64,000 bases of DNA from Cyanobacteria bacterium OH_CBB_238 (GCA_023409995.1 JAEYQN010000071.1:1-64000); one strand, 5' to 3'; numbered from the stretch's first letter, positions 26,421 through 36,239 are shown. The notes: a model not told the origin generated them from the letters alone. Made by a program: numbers and translations.

Positions 26421-29369
26421 ATGAACTTAAAAGAAAAAATAAGTCTTAATTTTTATCATCTACGAAATATACTTAGAGAATTATTCGTTGATGAACTTGA
26501 AAAAGAACGAGAAATTCAAGCTAAGCTTGCTCAAATCATTATAACTTCATCAGACCCTGAAGAGCTTAAAAATAAAATTGTAAGAGAAGTTGCTATAGCA
26601 CTAAACGCTAGCAGATGTATTTTTCTTGAGTATGATCCTTACACAAATAATTTTAAAAAAGTAACTAACGCATATAATACCAAGAGAGATGACATTAGTG
26701 TCATCGGCTTTGATTTTAATAAAGAACAGACATCACAATTTTCAATAAAATTAAAGTATATGAAAGATATGTTCTGCGAAGACACAAAAAAATATTTAAA
26801 AGATAATAAATTAGAAAATAGCACTGAAGAAGAAATTATGAACAGGTACAATATAAAGGCATTTGCTTTTGTTAGACTACAGTTTGGTGAAAATTTTCTT
26901 GGAGTAGTACTTGTTCACTACGGAAGAGCAAAAAAAAGACTAAAGAAATTTGACTTAAAGTTTCTTACAAATATTGCAGAACATATAAGTATAGCCCTTC
27001 ACTTAAGCACACTATATAACGAAGAAAAAGGCAAAAAGGAAAAAGAGCAATTACTCAGACACCTTATAACAATAATGAATGAAGACTATCAGCTGGACAA
27101 CATAACAAAAAAAGTATCGGATATTATGGGTACAGTATTCAGTGCTCAAACTATATATATTGAAGTAGACTATAACAACTACAAAAAGGATTATTTATAT
27201 AACATATCTAAGTTTATGCCTGACTCTATAAAATACCACAATATAAATGCATTACGAAAAATATATGCAAAACCCGAATTATCCGAAGTTAAAAAGCGAA
27301 ATTACTATATAAAAGACACCCACAACTTTATAGTCCAAAATAACTTGGAGGGAAGTTCTACTGAGAAATATTTCACAAAAAATATGATCAAATCTCTTTT
27401 TTACTTCCCCATAACAAACAACACAACAACTTACGGACATATAATATCTCATTTTGAAGTAATTAACGCTCTTTCAAAAGATGATATTGAGTTTATAAAG
27501 ATGGTTACAGAACAGTTTGCTCTTGCAATAAAACAAACTATATTATTTGAGCAGCAAAGAAAAACAGCTGAAAGAGAAGAATTAATAAGAAAAATTACAG
27601 AAAGAATAAGGAGTTCATTAGATTTAAAAGAGTTGATTCAAATAATATGCAAAGAAACCACTAATGTATTTAATGTTCAACGAACTGCAATAACTACAAT
27701 TACAAAAGACAAAAAAAAGCACATAATAGACATTCTCAATGAATTTAAACTATCTCCAAATGTAAAAGGAATAATTGATACCAAAAACATTGATCAGCTA
27801 AGAGAATTTTGGGCAGACTATTTTTTACACGAAGACGACATAGTTGCCATTGACGATATCGAGAACTCAAATACACCTGAGTTTTTTAAAGAAACTTATA
27901 CAGGGATAGGCGTAAAATCGATATTAGGTGCAGCTATAAAAAAAGGCAAATATATCTGGGGAACCATAGTTTTATCTGAATACAGAGAATACAGACATTG
28001 GACAGAAGAAGAGAAAATGTTGTTACGAACAATTGCAGACCAAATTTATATAGCAATTCATCAAGCTGAACTTTTTTCATCAATTTTGGAATCTATAAAA
28101 AAGGAATCTTCTCTCAGGAAAATTTTTGCAACAATGAGTGAGTCACTGGATATAAACATAATTAAAAAAACCATAGTTACCGAAATAGGAAAAGCCTTAA
28201 AAGCCGATATTTGTATAATTGCAGCAAGCGATAACGAAGAAAATTATTTCCACATAGATGAAAACTCTGAATACAGATCCTCTGATGATATAAAAAGCAT
28301 GGTTGCTCTCAATACAAGTGCAAACAACGTAACATGGTTCAATGAAGAATTCAAACATAAAAATGAAATAACATTTGCTGACGTAGAAACATTTTTGGCA
28401 GAAAATGAATTATATGGGTCAAATGAAGAACACTTTCTTCGAGAATATAATATAAAATCAAGCTACTCATTCAAAGTAAAATATGACGATAGCTATGCCT
28501 ATATAATCTTGCACTATACAAAAAAACCGCGAATCTTAGATAACACTGAAAAGCAATTTGTAAGACTAATCACAACTCAAGCAGGTGTAGCCCTTCACCA
28601 AGCGTGTTTATACAAGATGATTCAAACACAGGCAGAAAGTGAAAAAAATAATAGAACAATTCTTGAAATTCTACGTAACTCTCTTGATAAAGAAGTAATT
28701 AAAAGTCTATTCGTCAAAAATATTGGAAAATTTTTCAATGCAAACAGAGTATTTTTTATTGACTATGACAGCGAACAAAAAGCCTTTTTACCAGTCGAAC
28801 CCTCTGCTGAGTATTTATCATCGCCGGCATTAAAAAGTTTTGTGGGAATAGACTGGATGAATCCAGCAATGTCAGGCTACACACAATATTTATTGGAAAA
28901 AAGAGAAGTTAAAATTCCATGCTGGTCCGAAGCGATTAATAACGTTAACGAAAACGAAAGTTATAAAGAAAGATTCAGAGATGCAGAAGTGCAATCTAGT
29001 TATAGTTTGCCAGTTATACATGAAGGGAATATGTACGGATATTTTTGTGTGGAATTTACTCAACATGGATGTAAAATACTTACAAATGAAGATATCACGA
29101 GAATAAGAAGTATGTGTGCTCAGGCTGGCATAGCACTTTACCAAGCAGAACTCTATATAAAAGCACAAGAAGCTAGCAAACTAAAAGATGAAGCGATAAA
29201 AAAAATTGAGCAGATGATTGAATCTCCAGCAAAAAAAATAGTATCAACTGCTAATTACTTAAATAAAAACATTAGCTTATGTTCAATAAATCCAGAGTAC
29301 ATCAATAACATACTTAAAAATGGTGAAGAACTTTTAAAACTGACAACAAAGCTTAAAAACAAACCATAA
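26421..29369 (+). CDS. Multi-GAF protein with degenerate C-terminal DHp-like helix, 982 aa
   Basis: About five GAF domains follow one another, each opening with the same phrase ('iR.SLDl..i...i..eigk.f.a.R..i'): near residues 40-195, 215-370, 390-550, 565-725 and 740-910. Segments such as WGTIVLSEYREYRHWTEEEK and FCVEFTQHGCKILTNEDITR recur in the paralogue at 32278. The last about 60 residues (IEQMIESPAKKIVSTANYLN onward) look like a histidine-kinase dimerisation helix that lacks the phospho-accepting His, and no ATPase domain follows. There is no membrane segment, so it senses in the cytoplasm. Its output partner is unknown. GAGGAA precedes ATG. Confidence 0.75.
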   Translation: MNLKEKISLNFYHLRNILRELFVDELEKEREIQAKLAQIIITSSDPEELKNKIVREVAIALNASRCIFLEYDPYTNNFKKVTNAYNTKRDDISVIGFDFNKEQTSQFSIKLKYMKDMFCEDTKKYLKDNKLENSTEEEIMNRYNIKAFAFVRLQFGENFLGVVLVHYGRAKKRLKKFDLKFLTNIAEHISIALHLSTLYNEEKGKKEKEQLLRHLITIMNEDYQLDNITKKVSDIMGTVFSAQTIYIEVDYNNYKKDYLYNISKFMPDSIKYHNINALRKIYAKPELSEVKKRNYYIKDTHNFIVQNNLEGSSTEKYFTKNMIKSLFYFPITNNTTTYGHIISHFEVINALSKDDIEFIKMVTEQFALAIKQTILFEQQRKTAEREELIRKITERIRSSLDLKELIQIICKETTNVFNVQRTAITTITKDKKKHIIDILNEFKLSPNVKGIIDTKNIDQLREFWADYFLHEDDIVAIDDIENSNTPEFFKETYTGIGVKSILGAAIKKGKYIWGTIVLSEYREYRHWTEEEKMLLRTIADQIYIAIHQAELFSSILESIKKESSLRKIFATMSESLDINIIKKTIVTEIGKALKADICIIAASDNEENYFHIDENSEYRSSDDIKSMVALNTSANNVTWFNEEFKHKNEITFADVETFLAENELYGSNEEHFLREYNIKSSYSFKVKYDDSYAYIILHYTKKPRILDNTEKQFVRLITTQAGVALHQACLYKMIQTQAESEKNNRTILEILRNSLDKEVIKSLFVKNIGKFFNANRVFFIDYDSEQKAFLPVEPSAEYLSSPALKSFVGIDWMNPAMSGYTQYLLEKREVKIPCWSEAINNVNENESYKERFRDAEVQSSYSLPVIHEGNMYGYFCVEFTQHGCKILTNEDITRIRSMCAQAGIALYQAELYIKAQEASKLKDEAIKKIEQMIESPAKKIVSTANYLNKNISLCSINPEYINNILKNGEELLKLTTKLKNKP

Positions 29370-29380
29370 TATCAAAGATG

Positions 29381-29409
29381 TTGACAAAGTTACTTACATG
29401 CACTATATA
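29381..29409 (+). promoter_or_regulatory. Candidate promoter of the ferredoxin-nitroreductase gene
   Basis: TTGACA (29381-29386) and TATATA (29404-29409) are separated by 17 bases. This would leave a leader of about 170 bases before ATG 29587. Confidence 0.5.
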
Positions 29410-29421
29410 TGTATATACATA
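29408..29421. promoter_or_regulatory. 14-bp perfect palindrome at the -10 box
   Basis: TATGTATATACATA reads the same on both strands and overlaps the end of the -10 element, where a repressor would block transcription. A second perfect palindrome, TTGCATGCAA, lies at 29456-29465 in the leader. Confidence 0.35.
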
Positions 29422-29586
29422 CACTCTCGAGTGTAAAAATATATAAAAATGTACCTTGCATGCAAATAACCGAACTACCACGATAAAAATAAGTACAAAA
29501 ATTTATTAGAGGAAGTATAACAATCAAGAATATCAGCATAACGTCAAGCAATAGAAATTCGATAGGACTAAAACAGGAGATAGAAT

Positions 29587-30423
29587 ATGGTCAATGAGAA
29601 TATTAATTTTAAGGTAGATAATGCGAAATGTATAAAATGCAATCTTTGTGTAAAAGACTGCACAATGAACATTATAGAAATGAAAGATTATCCTGAAATA
29701 AAAACAAATGGGCTTCCTTGCATAGAATGTGAACATTGTTTAGCAATTTGCCCGACAGGAGCGATTTCGATACTAAATGACTCAGCAGAAAGTGTCGGCA
29801 AAGTAATTTCTTATAATGGTAATCCAGAAGAAATAAAAAATTTAGTTCTATCTCGTCGTTCTATTAGACAATATAAAAATGAAAACATTGATAAAGCTCT
29901 TATCAGAGATTTATGCGAGACGGCCCTATTAGCACCAACTGCAAAAAATGAAAATAATACTCTTCTTACTGTTATTGATGATAAAAAGATAATGGATGAC
30001 TTTAGAAATAAACTATATGATAAATTTAACAGAATGAACTTCGATGGCACACATTTTGAACAATTTGCCTTAATGATTAAAAGTTCAAGAGAAAAAAGCA
30101 ATAAGGATAAACTTTTAGCGGGAGCTCCTCATATGATAATTGCATCTGCTCCAGCAGATAGTATTAATATTTTCTCTGATCCTGTTATTATTCTCTCGTA
30201 CTTTGAAATACTTGCAAATTCTAATAACATAGGCACTCTTTGGAATGGCATTATGACAGTATTGCTAAACGACTTTTTGCCAGAACTAAAAAATGAGTTA
30301 GGAATCCCTGAAGAACATAGGGTTGGTTATGTAATGGTGTTTGGGCCATCAGCAGTGAAATACCAACGAGGAATTAATAGAAAAACAAGCAGCGTAAATT
30401 ATATAAAAGATTTAGGGCATTAA
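29587..30423 (+). CDS. Ferredoxin-nitroreductase fusion protein, 278 aa
   Basis: The N-terminal 60 residues hold two CxxCxxCxxxC sets (C15/C18/C21/C25 and C45/C48/C51/C55, the last Cys followed by PTGAI) for two [4Fe-4S] clusters. From about residue 88 comes a nitroreductase-fold flavin domain: LSRRSIRQYKNENIDKALIR, LLAPTAKNENN and a C-terminal GYVMVFGPSAVKYQRG. This fusion is common in anaerobes, where clusters hand electrons to FMN. The substrate is unknown. AGGAG lies upstream of ATG. Its last 12 bases overlap the convergent transferase gene. Confidence 0.9.
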   Translation: MVNENINFKVDNAKCIKCNLCVKDCTMNIIEMKDYPEIKTNGLPCIECEHCLAICPTGAISILNDSAESVGKVISYNGNPEEIKNLVLSRRSIRQYKNENIDKALIRDLCETALLAPTAKNENNTLLTVIDDKKIMDDFRNKLYDKFNRMNFDGTHFEQFALMIKSSREKSNKDKLLAGAPHMIIASAPADSINIFSDPVIILSYFEILANSNNIGTLWNGIMTVLLNDFLPELKNELGIPEEHRVGYVMVFGPSAVKYQRGINRKTSSVNYIKDLGH

Positions 30424-31377
30424 AATATTTAACAATTCATCAAAGACGCCAGACCAATCATGTGGTCTGGATTGTCTTAATAGCTGTACAGTAGAATACC
30501 AAATACAACTGCTTATATCATCGCCCCAACGCCAGTCACTCTGATAAGGTAGAAGAATAAAACATTTTTTCTCAATAGCCCCTGCCAAATTGGCTACTGA
30601 GGTATCGTTGGAAATAATAATATCTAAATTTGCCATAGCAGCAATTGTATCTGAGAAGTCAAAAAATGTAGTGCCAAGATTTACAATATTATTTTGTTCC
30701 AGAATTTTTTTTTGCTCTTCTGTACAACCAGTCTGCAATGAGTAAAGAGTTGAATTGGGGACAGTTAATATTTTGTTAAAAAATTCTAAAGGAATAGAGC
30801 GAATCGGTGTTGGCTTCATAGTTCCTTGCCAATTAATACCAATTTTTAAAGAATTATTGGCAAAGTATTTATCTTTATAATCTTTGGACTTTATTTTATC
30901 GATAGAAAAATAATTTTTATTTACAGGAGGGATATCCGACTCTTTTTCAAGTTTAAGCTTATAAGGCAAACTCATCAATGACGTATGGACATGGAAAAAC
31001 TCATCCATACTTTTTTTGACAAATTTAACACTTAATTCACTTTCATTGAAAATACCACAAAGCTCTTCTTGAGGCATAAATAAGACTTTTTGACATCGTT
31101 TCGTAAGCAACGGTAAAAACCTTGAAAACATTATAGTATCCCCAAAGCCTCTTTCTGCATATACAAGAATTGTTTTATTTGAAATGTTTTCACCTTGCCA
31201 TAATGGAAAAAAGTCAGGAAAAAGAGAGTTTAATCCATCTAGTCTGTGCTCAAAGTACTCCCACCCTAACTTGTATTGTTTGTCTCTCAACAAAGATAGT
31301 CCCAAAAATAGTTTTGCCTCACTATTGCTTGGTTCATTTTCAATAATATTTTTATAATACTCGGGTGTTTTTAACAT
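30412..31377 (-). CDS. TPR-containing glycosyltransferase-like protein (GT9/GT41-like), 321 aa
   Basis: A short TPR start (YYKNIIENEPSNSEAKLFLG, then LGWEYFEHRL) leads into a GT-B like domain: ILVYAERGFGDTIMFSRFLP, KIGINWQGTMKPTPIRSIPL, LYSLQTG and the nucleotide-binding end MANLDIIISNDTSVANLAGA followed by LLPYQSDWRWG. The 'GDxixFsRf' and 'sNDTsvaNLAG' phrases are typical of TPR proteins with a heptosyltransferase-like domain. It probably glycosylates a protein or surface molecule; the donor is unknown. Only about two TPR units remain, so the repeat domain is short for the family. Confidence 0.8.
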   Translation of the reverse strand: MLKTPEYYKNIIENEPSNSEAKLFLGLSLLRDKQYKLGWEYFEHRLDGLNSLFPDFFPLWQGENISNKTILVYAERGFGDTIMFSRFLPLLTKRCQKVLFMPQEELCGIFNESELSVKFVKKSMDEFFHVHTSLMSLPYKLKLEKESDIPPVNKNYFSIDKIKSKDYKDKYFANNSLKIGINWQGTMKPTPIRSIPLEFFNKILTVPNSTLYSLQTGCTEEQKKILEQNNIVNLGTTFFDFSDTIAAMANLDIIISNDTSVANLAGAIEKKCFILLPYQSDWRWGDDISSCIWYSTVQLLRQSRPHDWSGVFDELLNILMP

Positions 31378-31567
31378 ATATCTAAATTATTAAACTTAAA
31401 AGACTTTGTGTCCACTCAAAATTCAGATATTGACTCAATTATTTATTTTAAGTATGTTATTTTGGATAAAAGCAAAAATAAAAAGACTAATGATTATAAA
31501 TTTTTATAATTTAATTTGTCTAATATATAAAACTTAATTAGTAAAAAAGATACGAAAGGAAGAGTAA

Positions 31568-32251
31568 ATGAGAAAAATACTATTAATTATTGCATTTTTA
31601 TCACTGACTTCGTCTCTAGCTTATGCAACAGAAGAAGCAAAAATCGGCGTAACCGAAGTTACCCCAAAAAACTTCAGCTATCTTTACAATTCCATAGACG
31701 GACTTAGTGAAAAACAATTATCTCAACATAACACTTTATACTTGAGATATGTTAACAAATTTAATGAAATTAACAGTAAACTGAAAACTGTAGATATACA
31801 AAAAGCCAATGCTGCTCACTCTGACTATAGAAGTTTAAAAATAGATCGATCTTTTGCAAATAATGGAATCATATTACATGAATTATATTTTGAAAATTTG
31901 TCTTCACAACCAACAAAGCCATCAAAATGCCTTGAAGGCTTGATAATAAGTAATTTTGGCTCACATGATAATTATATTGCTGATTTGAAAGCATCGATGC
32001 GTGCAACACGAAATGGCTGGGTTATAAGTGGATACAATCCTTTAAATAAAAAAATCGAAAACTATATCATTGAATCTCATGACTTATATTTACCAATAAA
32101 TATAAAACCTATATTGGTAATTGACGTATGGGAACATGCTTACATGAGCGATTATGGAATAGACAAAGAATCCTACATAAAGGTATTTACTAATAACATA
32201 AATTGGAATGTTGTTTCAAGTAGACTAAATGAATCAATAAAAATTAAGTAA
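31568..32251 (+). CDS. Exported Fe/Mn superoxide dismutase-like protein, 227 aa
   Basis: A signal peptide (residues 1-20, ending LAYA) precedes a Fe/Mn-SOD fold: LSEKQLSQHNTLYLRYVNKF (H54), FANNGIILHELYFENL (H104) and IDVWEHAY (D186, H190) supply the four expected metal ligands. Relative to E. coli SodB, H54 is one residue closer to the conserved Tyr of YVN, so its ligand role needs alignment. The tryptophan-rich active-site shell (NHxxyW) is also altered to LHELYF. It should dismutate superoxide outside the cytoplasm, if active. GGAAG precedes ATG 31568. Confidence 0.75.
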   Translation: MRKILLIIAFLSLTSSLAYATEEAKIGVTEVTPKNFSYLYNSIDGLSEKQLSQHNTLYLRYVNKFNEINSKLKTVDIQKANAAHSDYRSLKIDRSFANNGIILHELYFENLSSQPTKPSKCLEGLIISNFGSHDNYIADLKASMRATRNGWVISGYNPLNKKIENYIIESHDLYLPINIKPILVIDVWEHAYMSDYGIDKESYIKVFTNNINWNVVSSRLNESIKIK

Positions 32252-32254
32252 CAT

Positions 32255-32279
32255 AAAAAAAGTATACTCTACATACTTT
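32255..32279 (-). terminator. Weak hairpin after the PocR-GAF gene
   Basis: AAAGTAT (32259-32265) pairs with ATACTTT (32273-32279), followed on the minus strand by a U-run. The arm includes the gene's stop codon. The stem is only A-T rich, so confidence is modest. Confidence 0.4.
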
Positions 32280-35184
32280 ATATAAAATTAAACTTAGAAT
32301 TTGCTGTTTTTATCTCTTCATCAAGAAAATATAAAAGTTTTCTTGCATTGCTATTTATTATATTTAGTTGTTCAACTTCTTTTTCTCGTTCCTGTTCTTG
32401 CTGTGACAACAATTCGGAGAACTTAATAATCATATTCAATGGATCTTTAAGTTCGTTAGATAGCTTATTTACAAAATCTTCATGTGATTGAATAGACTTT
32501 TGTGCTTCTTGGTAGAGGTTTGCATGATGTAATGCAATTCCAGCTTGGGTACAGATATTTCTAATTCTGGTGATATCTTCATAGGTAAGCCTGTGAACTT
32601 CTTTTGTAAACCCAATAGAGAAAAAACCAAGCATTTTAAACTGATACATAACAGGAAAACTATAAATTGACTTTATATTGAATTTCTCAAATAGATTAAT
32701 GAATTGCTGACTTTTTGACTGCCCTTGCATATATTCTTCCCAATTATATATATGAAATTCACGCTTGTTTAGCAATTGTTCAACATATTCTTGTGCTTCA
32801 GGATCAGACCAGTCATATCCTACAAAACTTTTTATTTCTGGATCGCTTAAATATTCAGAATTTTCATCTACCGGAGCATACATATTATTTTGAATATCTA
32901 AGTCTGAAAAGAAAACTCGATCTGCATCAAACAGTTTACCAATATTTTTAACAAATAAATGTTTTATTATATTTTTATCTAAACTACTTCTTAGTATTTC
33001 TACTATATTTTTGCTAATTTTCTCCCGTTCTTGTTGAATTTTAGTTAGTTCAAAAAGTTCTGCTTGATGAATAACCACTGCAGATTGATTCGCAATTGCA
33101 ATTGCCATATCGGTTTCGTCTTTAGTAAATGTTTTAAAGTCCTTTACATAGTGTAAAACAATTAAGCCGTAGAGTTTATTGCCATAATATACAGGAACAA
33201 TCAAATATGATTTTACTGATAAATCTTCTATCAACATTTTTTTTGTTTCTTCAGGCAAATTTTCATTATTCACATCGTTGGAATATGTAATTTCTTTTTG
33301 TTTTGCTATTTTAATAAATATTTCGGTTTCTGATTTGTTAGTTATTCTGGGCACATGTGATGTAATTTCATTTGAAGAAAGATATTCAGCATATGCTTTT
33401 ATTGGTAGACTAGAATTGGTTTCAGAATCAACTTCAATGAAGAAGCATCTGTCCGCATTAAATAATTTTCCTTCTTCCTTAACTATTGTATTAATAATTT
33501 CTTTTATATCGAAAATACTTACTGAAGATAGCATTATTCTTCTTAATGTAGATTCGTTCTCGGCTATCTTCTGAACTTTTTCGAATAACTCAGCCTGATT
33601 AATTGCTATATAAACTTGATCAGCTATTATTTTCAGCAATAGTTTTTCTTCTTCTGTCCAATGCCTATATTTATTGTATTCAGATAAAACAAGGGTCCCC
33701 CAAATATCCTCATCCTTCTGAATTGAAGTGGCCATTATTGATTTTACCCCCATCGAAGTGTATGTCTGCTTAAAATAATCTGGGCAATCAACTATATTTA
33801 TATTATCAAACGCCAAAATCTTGTCCGTGTTTGCAAGTAGGTTCACCCAATAGGATCCTGTTTTGGCAGCATCTATACTGCTACCAAACCCTTGTATTTT
33901 TTTTGAAGATTTATATTCTTTCCGTATAGTATAAAGCTCATGATTCTTAGGATCAAGAAAAGAAGCTATAGCGGCTCGTTGTACATCAAATAATTTTGCT
34001 GTTTCTGAACATATAAAAAATAATGTTTCTTCAATATTTAAAGACTTCCTAATTTTTGAAGAAATTTTTCGTATTAAAAATTCTCTTTCTGTTTGTTTTT
34101 TAGCTTTTTTATAAAGTTCAGCCTGATAAAGGGCTATTCCTGTCTGATTAACAAGTGTTTTTAAAAAATCGATTTGGTCATCATTCAAGCTAATTTTATT
34201 TTTTATAAAATGCAAAGTCATTACACCATAGACCCTAGTCCCATAAAATATGGAAACACCAATTCCTGTTTTAGCGCCTGTTTTTTTTAGCCACTTACCC
34301 GTATCAGTATCCTCAAGATTATTGTCTAAAATGTATTTATCCATATCTTCAATAATCAAAGCCTCAGTTTCTTTATGTATATTCGCCAAAAATGCAACAG
34401 CAGGACTTGAAAAGTCAAATCCTACAAAGCTGACTTCATTTTCAGACTTCAAGTATTCTGAAAATTTATCAGGAACTCCTGGGGTATTTGTTTCAGGGTC
34501 GAATTCAACTAAAATAACCCTATCTGCGTTCAAAACTTTTCCAATTTCAGTAACTATAGTCTTTTTGGTTTCATTAAAATCCAAGGTTTCTCTGATAGTT
34601 GCAATGATATTTCTTAAAATTGATTCTCTCTCGTTTTTCTTAATTAATTCAAGGTTTTTATGAGCCACTTTTGAAATTGTATTTGCAACTAAAAATAAAA
34701 AATTTGCTGATGCGTTGATGGTTTCTTGAGAAACTACTTTAATTTTTTTTAAAGCTTCTATATATTCATCTGCATCTATACCAATATCTTTTGCCAGTTT
34801 CCTATACTCTGCTTCGTTAGGTTCTTCTGTGAATACTTGTCCTCCAAGAATTGATGCAACATGTTGACCTTCAATTATTATAGGAACAGCAAAATCACTT
34901 AATCCCGCATGGCATTTATAAATAACCGGTTTATCACTTTTGGCAGCTATTTTTCCCCAGGTTATATCACATTCGTTGCATCTTTTATATCCTTCATTTG
35001 TGCTTCTAGTATATTTATAGCAAAAATCAGTAAATTTGCTGGGATTAGTTATTGGACCTTTGTCATCAACAGAGATACTGGCAATTCCAGTTGTATTAGA
35101 AAAAGCGTCTTGAAGTTCCTGCAAAAGTTCTATATCTATTAAATCTAATAGTTTTAAAGGTTTGTCATTATCGAACAAATTCAA
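32278..35184 (-). CDS. PocR-GAF(4) sensor protein with H-to-N degenerate DHp domain, 968 aa
   Basis: The first about 180 residues are a PocR sensory domain (DLIDIELLQELQDAFSNTTG, GYKRCNECDITWGKIA, KCHAGLSDFAVPI, SILGGQVF) that binds small ligands in relatives. About four GAF domains follow (near 190-360, 375-545, 555-720, 735-895), closely similar to those of the protein at 26421. The end reads FVNKLSNELKDPLNMIIKFS, a HisKA dimerisation helix in which the phospho-accepting His of 'SHELrtPL' is Asn. The protein stops there, with no HATPase domain. The start is TTG 35184, which places PocR at the N-terminus. It cannot autophosphorylate by the normal route. Confidence 0.8.
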   Translation of the reverse strand: MNLFDNDKPLKLLDLIDIELLQELQDAFSNTTGIASISVDDKGPITNPSKFTDFCYKYTRSTNEGYKRCNECDITWGKIAAKSDKPVIYKCHAGLSDFAVPIIIEGQHVASILGGQVFTEEPNEAEYRKLAKDIGIDADEYIEALKKIKVVSQETINASANFLFLVANTISKVAHKNLELIKKNERESILRNIIATIRETLDFNETKKTIVTEIGKVLNADRVILVEFDPETNTPGVPDKFSEYLKSENEVSFVGFDFSSPAVAFLANIHKETEALIIEDMDKYILDNNLEDTDTGKWLKKTGAKTGIGVSIFYGTRVYGVMTLHFIKNKISLNDDQIDFLKTLVNQTGIALYQAELYKKAKKQTEREFLIRKISSKIRKSLNIEETLFFICSETAKLFDVQRAAIASFLDPKNHELYTIRKEYKSSKKIQGFGSSIDAAKTGSYWVNLLANTDKILAFDNINIVDCPDYFKQTYTSMGVKSIMATSIQKDEDIWGTLVLSEYNKYRHWTEEEKLLLKIIADQVYIAINQAELFEKVQKIAENESTLRRIMLSSVSIFDIKEIINTIVKEEGKLFNADRCFFIEVDSETNSSLPIKAYAEYLSSNEITSHVPRITNKSETEIFIKIAKQKEITYSNDVNNENLPEETKKMLIEDLSVKSYLIVPVYYGNKLYGLIVLHYVKDFKTFTKDETDMAIAIANQSAVVIHQAELFELTKIQQEREKISKNIVEILRSSLDKNIIKHLFVKNIGKLFDADRVFFSDLDIQNNMYAPVDENSEYLSDPEIKSFVGYDWSDPEAQEYVEQLLNKREFHIYNWEEYMQGQSKSQQFINLFEKFNIKSIYSFPVMYQFKMLGFFSIGFTKEVHRLTYEDITRIRNICTQAGIALHHANLYQEAQKSIQSHEDFVNKLSNELKDPLNMIIKFSELLSQQEQEREKEVEQLNIINSNARKLLYFLDEEIKTANSKFNFI

Positions 35185-35385
35185 TTTTCCAAAAGTTAAT
35201 AAACAATTTATACCTTAGTTTACAGTAATCTAATAGATAATAAAAAGCCCAAGTTGGATATTCAAAAGTATATTGGACTATTCCAAAGAGCAAGAAAACA
35301 ATATTTAGATTATTTTTGCAATTAGAGCGTATGTTTTATTGATAATAATATTCTGTAGAAAATAAATAAAAGGAGCAATAAGTGA

Positions 35386-36039
35386 TTAATAATTCATCGC
35401 ATTTTCACGTAAGACTCTTGTAGCACAATAAAAACCATTAGACTCCGTAACGCAACTGTCAGCTCCTGCATGTTCAATATCAGCCACGGACCAACCCACT
35501 GGTGCAACTTTGTATTTGTACAAACTAAGCCAAAAGATGTCACGTCCATATGTATTTGGTCCCTTTGCTCCATTTACGTCAACTGCAACAGTGGCACACT
35601 CACCTATATCATCACAGTCCGGACGAGAATCAATCCTAATTGAAGTCCCATCATTAAGTATCGCTCTACCACAAGAACCAGCACGACTGGCATCAAAATC
35701 AGAATATTGGACAGCTCCTCTTAGATATTTTACCTCATGAGAAAGGCATCCAGTAGCTGTACCACAATTTTTTGCTATACTCAAGTATTTAGACATAGCT
35801 TGTAGTGCAACATTACCAAGTGTAGCGTCATCAAGGAACAAGCTTTCATAGGCACCACTACCATACTCAGCCAGCAGTTGTGCATTTGCTGAAGCCAAAG
35901 TGCTTTGAGCTTTTTTCAATCCTGCCACATAAGCATTTTTTTCTTGCTGTTGAATCAATGTAGGAATAGTCATTACGGCTATTATTCCAATAATCACCAA
36001 AGTTATCAATACTTCAGCAAGTGTAAAGCCTCTTTGCAT
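35386..36039 (-). CDS. Type IV pilin/pseudopilin, 217 aa
   Basis: MQRG-FTLAEVLITLVIIGIIAVM is a prepilin peptidase site (cleavage between G and F, E5 present) followed by the hydrophobic assembly helix. AAGGAG sits 8 bases before ATG 36039 and only 2 before the alternative ATG 36045, so the shorter form is chosen. The globular part has several cysteines (NCGTATGC, CGRAI, CDDIGEC, DSC...FYC) that could make disulfides, and an I-F-W-L-S-L motif typical of pilins of this group. It likely forms the pilus or pseudopilus for the operon at 36299-42649. Confidence 0.88.
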   Translation of the reverse strand: MQRGFTLAEVLITLVIIGIIAVMTIPTLIQQQEKNAYVAGLKKAQSTLASANAQLLAEYGSGAYESLFLDDATLGNVALQAMSKYLSIAKNCGTATGCLSHEVKYLRGAVQYSDFDASRAGSCGRAILNDGTSIRIDSRPDCDDIGECATVAVDVNGAKGPNTYGRDIFWLSLYKYKVAPVGWSVADIEHAGADSCVTESNGFYCATRVLRENAMNY

Positions 36040-36134
36040 TGGCATTTCTCCTTAGAATTATCAAGCTATATTATTATTATAATCTATATATATTAAAAAC
36101 AGAAAACAGATCCATAAATGCAATCATATAAAAT

Positions 36135-36161
36135 AAAAACCGACTCTAAAAGTCGGTTTTT
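36135..36161 (-). terminator. Rho-independent terminator of tRNA-Ile
   Basis: An 11-bp perfect stem (AAAAACCGACT with AGTCGGTTTTT, 5-base loop) begins 2 bases after the tRNA CCA end, and its U-rich arm ends the minus-strand transcript. Confidence 0.85.
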
Positions 36162-36162
36162 A

Positions 36163-36239
<77 letters not shown>

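Noticed and set aside
30449-30470. 8-bp inverted repeat CCAGACCA/TGGTCTGG inside the 3' end of the TPR transferase gene
   Set aside because: It could end the nitroreductase transcript, but no T-run follows on either strand, and it is explained by coding sequence.
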